This document shows positions 6,541 to 8,123 of a stretch of 8,123 nt of DNA, piece after piece. The notes under the pieces were generated by a model. It had not been told where the DNA came from and ran no database searches. It saw only the letters and a program-made list of their open reading frames with translations. The position numbers and the translations under genes are program-made. How positions within the stretch are numbered: position 1 is the stretch's first letter; every line of letters begins with the position of its first letter. This DNA is from JBBRLG01 sp038231495. Lineage in GTDB: Bacteria > Planctomycetota > Planctomycetia > Gemmatales > Gemmataceae. The DNA lies in the NCBI GenBank assembly GCA_038231495.1, contig JBBRLG010000348.1, forward strand, positions 1 to 8,123, given 5' to 3'.

Positions 6541-6879
6541 TTACTGCATCGGGGAAGGGCCGCCGGGGGCCAAGAGGGACACGATCTCCCAAATAAATAA
6601 GGCGCTGACCGCAAAGAGGAGCACCCACAGGCCGTAATAGGCCAGTTTTTTCAACGCATTTTTCAACCGATGGCGGCGGCGGCGCCTGGCCGGATCGACG
6701 GGCAGGCGCGTGCGGTTTCGCTTGGGCACCGTCGGCGAGTCGGACGCCGCCGCCGTGTCGGGCGGGTCGGACTCCTTTCGTACCGGGCGGTGTGCGGTCG
6801 CGAGTTCGGAAACCTGCCGCTCCAATTCGGCGATCCGCGCGTCCCGCTCAAGGCATCCGGGGCAATGGGGTTGGGTCAT
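6541..6879 (-). CDS. Small CxxC / coiled-coil / single-TM protein of unknown function
   Basis: I do not recognise a family for this complete 112-residue frame. In order it has CPGC at residues 6-9 (a single CxxC, perhaps half a zinc site or a redox pair), a short coiled coil at about 11-28 with hydrophobic spacing I16, L19, V23, L26, a polar Pro/Asp/Ser linker (30-55), a strongly basic stretch (53-78, with five Arg in a row at 65-69), and one hydrophobic helix at about 81-103 ending nine residues before the stop. By the positive-inside rule the N-terminus would be cytoplasmic and the protein tail-anchored. The opening CPGCLERDARIAELE resembles N-termini I associate with IS66-type transposases, but no DDE domain follows. 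The ATG (6879-6877) has only a weak AGG about 10 nt upstream. G/C-rich third positions and the clear domain order favour a real gene. It converges on the Wzc-like gene, with 46 nt between the stops. A disulfide or zinc-linked dimer is possible but speculative. Confidence 0.72.
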   Translation of the reverse strand: MTQPHCPGCLERDARIAELERQVSELATAHRPVRKESDPPDTAAASDSPTVPKRNRTRLPVDPARRRRRHRLKNALKKLAYYGLWVLLFAVSALFIWEIVSLLAPGGPSPMQ

Positions 6880-6940
6880 AGCTTCAACCTAGGGTGCCCC
6901 CCGACCGGAGACAAGGGCGCCATTCGATATACAAGGTCTT

Positions 6941-6953
6941 TTTTAGTCTAAAA
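6941..6953. promoter_or_regulatory. AT-rich palindrome in the divergent spacer
   Basis: TTTTAG-T-CTAAAA is a perfect palindrome around one central base, within an A/T-rich island (about 6922-6955) in otherwise G/C-rich DNA. It lies between the divergent starts of the small membrane protein (6879) and the protease (7101), where promoters or an operator are expected. No well-spaced -35/-10 pair can be named. Confidence 0.3.
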
Positions 6954-7021
6954 TCGTCCTACCGTTCCTCGGCGCGAAAAGGTCCGGTTCGTTTCCTAAC
7001 CCGGCCCCGCGAGGGCAGCCG

Positions 7022-7075
7022 GCAATTCGCCCGGCGGCGGCGCTCGGCCCTCGGCGCAACCCGCGGGCGAATTGC
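7022..7075. repeat. 12-bp perfect inverted repeat upstream of the protease gene
   Basis: GCAATTCGCCCG (7022-7033) and CGGGCGAATTGC (7064-7075) are exact reverse complements separated by 30 nt. The right arm ends 25 nt before the protease ATG and 10 nt before its GAAGGGGG ribosome site (7086-7093). In RNA it would form a stable leader hairpin next to the ribosome site; in DNA it could be a split operator. The spacer also contains the palindrome CCCGCGGG (7060-7067). Confidence 0.6.
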
Positions 7076-7100
7076 GAGGCGATCCGAAGGGGGTGGCCGG

Positions 7101-7964
7101 ATGAGGTTGTCGGAAACCGCCTGGGCCTTGGTCGCGATCCTCCTGCTCGCCGGCAGCCTGGGCCTTTGGGCCGTCCTGGTCGCGCCGGAATACCTCGAAG
7201 TGAAACCGACGGGCGGGAGTGGGGCGCACCCCGCGGGCACCACACCGTCCGACGCCGGCGCCCGCGCCCGCGCCCGCGAAGGCAAGGTAGAGGCGCCGAA
7301 AAAGAACCCCGGTGGCGGCCCTGCCGAGCCGTTCTCCGAGGACCTCAAGGCGGCGGCCCTGGCGGCGACGGTGCGGGTCGTGAACGAGGCGACCGGTGCC
7401 CAGGGCAGCGGCGTGATCGTCAAGCGGCGGGAGGCGTTCGTCTACGTCCTCACGGCGGGACACGTTGCCGAGGGGGCGGAACGCCTCGAACTGTCCACTT
7501 TTTCTCCCGCGTCGTACCCAAACCCCAAGAGCGTTTATCGAGCGACGACCGTCCTCGCCCGGGCGCCTGCGGCCGACTTGGCGGTACTGCGCCTGGCCAC
7601 CACCGACCCCCTGCCCGGGGTGGCCCGCCTGTGCCCGCCCGACGAGGAGCCGGAGGGGGCGTTTCCCGTTCTCACCGTCGGCTGTGACGGCGGCCGCGCG
7701 CCCACCTGTTTTCAAGACAAGGTTTTGCGGAAGGGGCTGGTCCACAAACCCGGCACGGGCGCAGCGGGACTCTACTGGGAGGCGGAGCGGAAACCGGACC
7801 GGGGCCGGTCCGGCGGTCCCCTCTTCGACCGGCGCGGGCGGGTCATCGGCGTGGCCGGCGGGGTGGGCGACGGCAAGGGCTATTACGTCCACGCCAAAGA
7901 GGTCCACGACTTCTTGGCTAAAAACGGGTTGGAATGGCTGTACGAGGGGGACGGGGCACCGTAA
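7101..7964 (+). CDS. Membrane-anchored trypsin-like serine protease
   Basis: I chose the ATG at 7101 (287 residues): GAAGGGGG (7086-7093) precedes it at good distance and a hydrophobic segment follows at once. An in-frame ATG at 6894 would add 69 Arg-rich residues encoded across the inverted repeat and lacks a ribosome site. Residues 8-27 form an uncleaved-looking signal anchor, so the enzyme should face the periplasm or outer space. A Gly/Ala/Arg/Pro-rich linker (about 36-80) leads to a chymotrypsin-fold domain (about 85-275). The triad is His121 in TAGHV, Asp159 in AADLAVLRL and Ser237 in GRSGGP; GSGVIV (102-107) is the usual first strand. The form resembles the HtrA/DegP-type protease core (MEROPS S1) but has no PDZ domain, so it is shorter than DegP. 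Cys178, Cys195 and Cys203 could allow one disulfide. Substrate is unknown; envelope quality control or processing of surface proteins is plausible. Confidence 0.9.
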   Translation: MRLSETAWALVAILLLAGSLGLWAVLVAPEYLEVKPTGGSGAHPAGTTPSDAGARARAREGKVEAPKKNPGGGPAEPFSEDLKAAALAATVRVVNEATGAQGSGVIVKRREAFVYVLTAGHVAEGAERLELSTFSPASYPNPKSVYRATTVLARAPAADLAVLRLATTDPLPGVARLCPPDEEPEGAFPVLTVGCDGGRAPTCFQDKVLRKGLVHKPGTGAAGLYWEAERKPDRGRSGGPLFDRRGRVIGVAGGVGDGKGYYVHAKEVHDFLAKNGLEWLYEGDGAP

Positions 7965-7966
7965 AT

Positions 7967-8025
7967 CGCGAGCCTTAATTGGGGCACTCCTTGAAGCGCC
8001 TTGCCACCCCCAATTAAGGTTCGCG
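7967..8025. repeat. 18-bp-arm inverted repeat just after the protease stop
   Basis: CGCGAGCCTTAATTGGGG (7967-7984) and CCCCAATTAAGGTTCGCG (8008-8025) are reverse complements at 17 of 18 positions; the one difference is a G-T that still pairs as G-U in RNA. The loop is 23 nt. It starts 2 nt after the protease stop codon. It could end transcription or protect the 3' end of the mRNA, but no T-run follows. The long, nearly perfect arms also fit a small palindromic mobile element. Confidence 0.7.
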
Positions 8026-8046
8026 GTAACCGTTCACCGGCAGCAA

Positions 8047-8085
8047 CTGCTCCCCCCCTTGCGAAGGGGGGGTAGGGGGGGTCAA
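8047..8085 (-). repeat. C-tract/G-tract palindromic dispersed repeat, copy 2 (inverted)
   Basis: Read on the minus strand, this gives TTGACCCCCCCTA, a 7-C run, TT, a CGC loop, AA, seven G and AGCAG. It matches the repeat at 1621-1656 apart from C/G-run lengths, one loop base and the outermost bases. CCCCCCCTT (8052-8060) and AAGGGGGGG (8064-8072) form a perfect 9-bp stem with a 3-nt loop (8061-8063). The loop change between copies (CAC against CGC) while the stem is kept suggests the stem is the maintained part. Confidence 0.75.
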
Positions 8086-8123
8086 GAACGATTGAAGTAC
8101 TCCGTCATGGCATCCACCCCCCC

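Noticed and set aside
6894..7100. Upstream extension of the protease to an ATG at 6894
   Set aside because: The extra 69 residues are Arg/Ser-rich and encoded across an inverted repeat with no ribosome site. The ATG at 7101 has a good ribosome site and is followed directly by a signal anchor.
7255..7282. GCGCCC-type tandem units in the protease linker
   Set aside because: This is a short run of GCCCGC-like units encoding ARARARE. It is common low-complexity linker coding in G/C-rich genomes, with too few units to treat as a significant repeat.
6996..7907. 303-codon minus-strand open frame over the protease
   Set aside because: It is antisense to a protease with an intact His-Asp-Ser triad and has no ribosome site or domain.
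8112..8123. C-run at the right edge as a third C/G-tract repeat
   Set aside because: Only the first bases are inside the window, so the hairpin cannot be confirmed. It is mentioned as a possibility but not annotated.

Overview
The window looks like chromosomal DNA from a high-GC planctomycete, most likely a Gemmata-type (Gemmataceae) bacterium. The grounds are the strong G/C preference at third codon positions, an N-terminal 'LEALEDRWVPAT' signature on a surface-type protein (a form I associate with planctomycete exported proteins), long intergenic spaces, and many G/C-rich palindromic repeats between genes. The lineage is an inference from style, since there is no rRNA or other marker gene here.

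Layout from left to right. Positions 1-824 (minus strand) hold the first 274 codons of a large secreted or surface beta-repeat protein that runs off the left edge. A gene-poor spacer (825-1772) follows, with an AT-richer patch, two hairpins and a C-tract/G-tract palindromic repeat. Next is a complete glmS (1773-3599, plus), encoding the glutamine-dependent synthase of glucosamine-6-phosphate. A second spacer (3600-4133) carries a weak promoter-like pair and a 71-bp palindrome with the structure of a REPIN (two inverted GTAG-headed REP units). Then comes a complete Wzc/GumC-like exopolysaccharide co-polymerase fused to a BY-kinase (4134-6494, plus), whose tail is a perfect (Gly-Tyr)10 repeat. 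Convergent to it is a small CxxC/coiled-coil/single-TM protein of unknown function (6541-6879, minus). After a 221-bp divergent spacer with a 12-bp perfect inverted repeat comes a membrane-anchored trypsin-like serine protease (7101-7964, plus). The right end holds a strong 18-bp-arm inverted repeat (7967-8025) and a second, inverted copy of the C/G-tract repeat (8047-8085).

Functionally, most of the window concerns the cell envelope. GlmS supplies amino sugar for UDP-GlcNAc and hence for surface polymers. The Wzc-like protein would control chain length and export of a surface polysaccharide through tyrosine autophosphorylation. The anchored protease and the beta-repeat protein act outside the cytoplasm. 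The genes do not form one tight operon: gaps are large, orientations are mixed, and no glycosyltransferase, flippase or Wza-type porin is present. No CRISPR array, tRNA, rRNA or transposase gene was seen. No obvious new multi-gene system is visible. The best leads are the REPIN-like element, the tyrosine-rich hexanucleotide repeat, the inverted pair of C/G-tract hairpins and the small orphan membrane protein.
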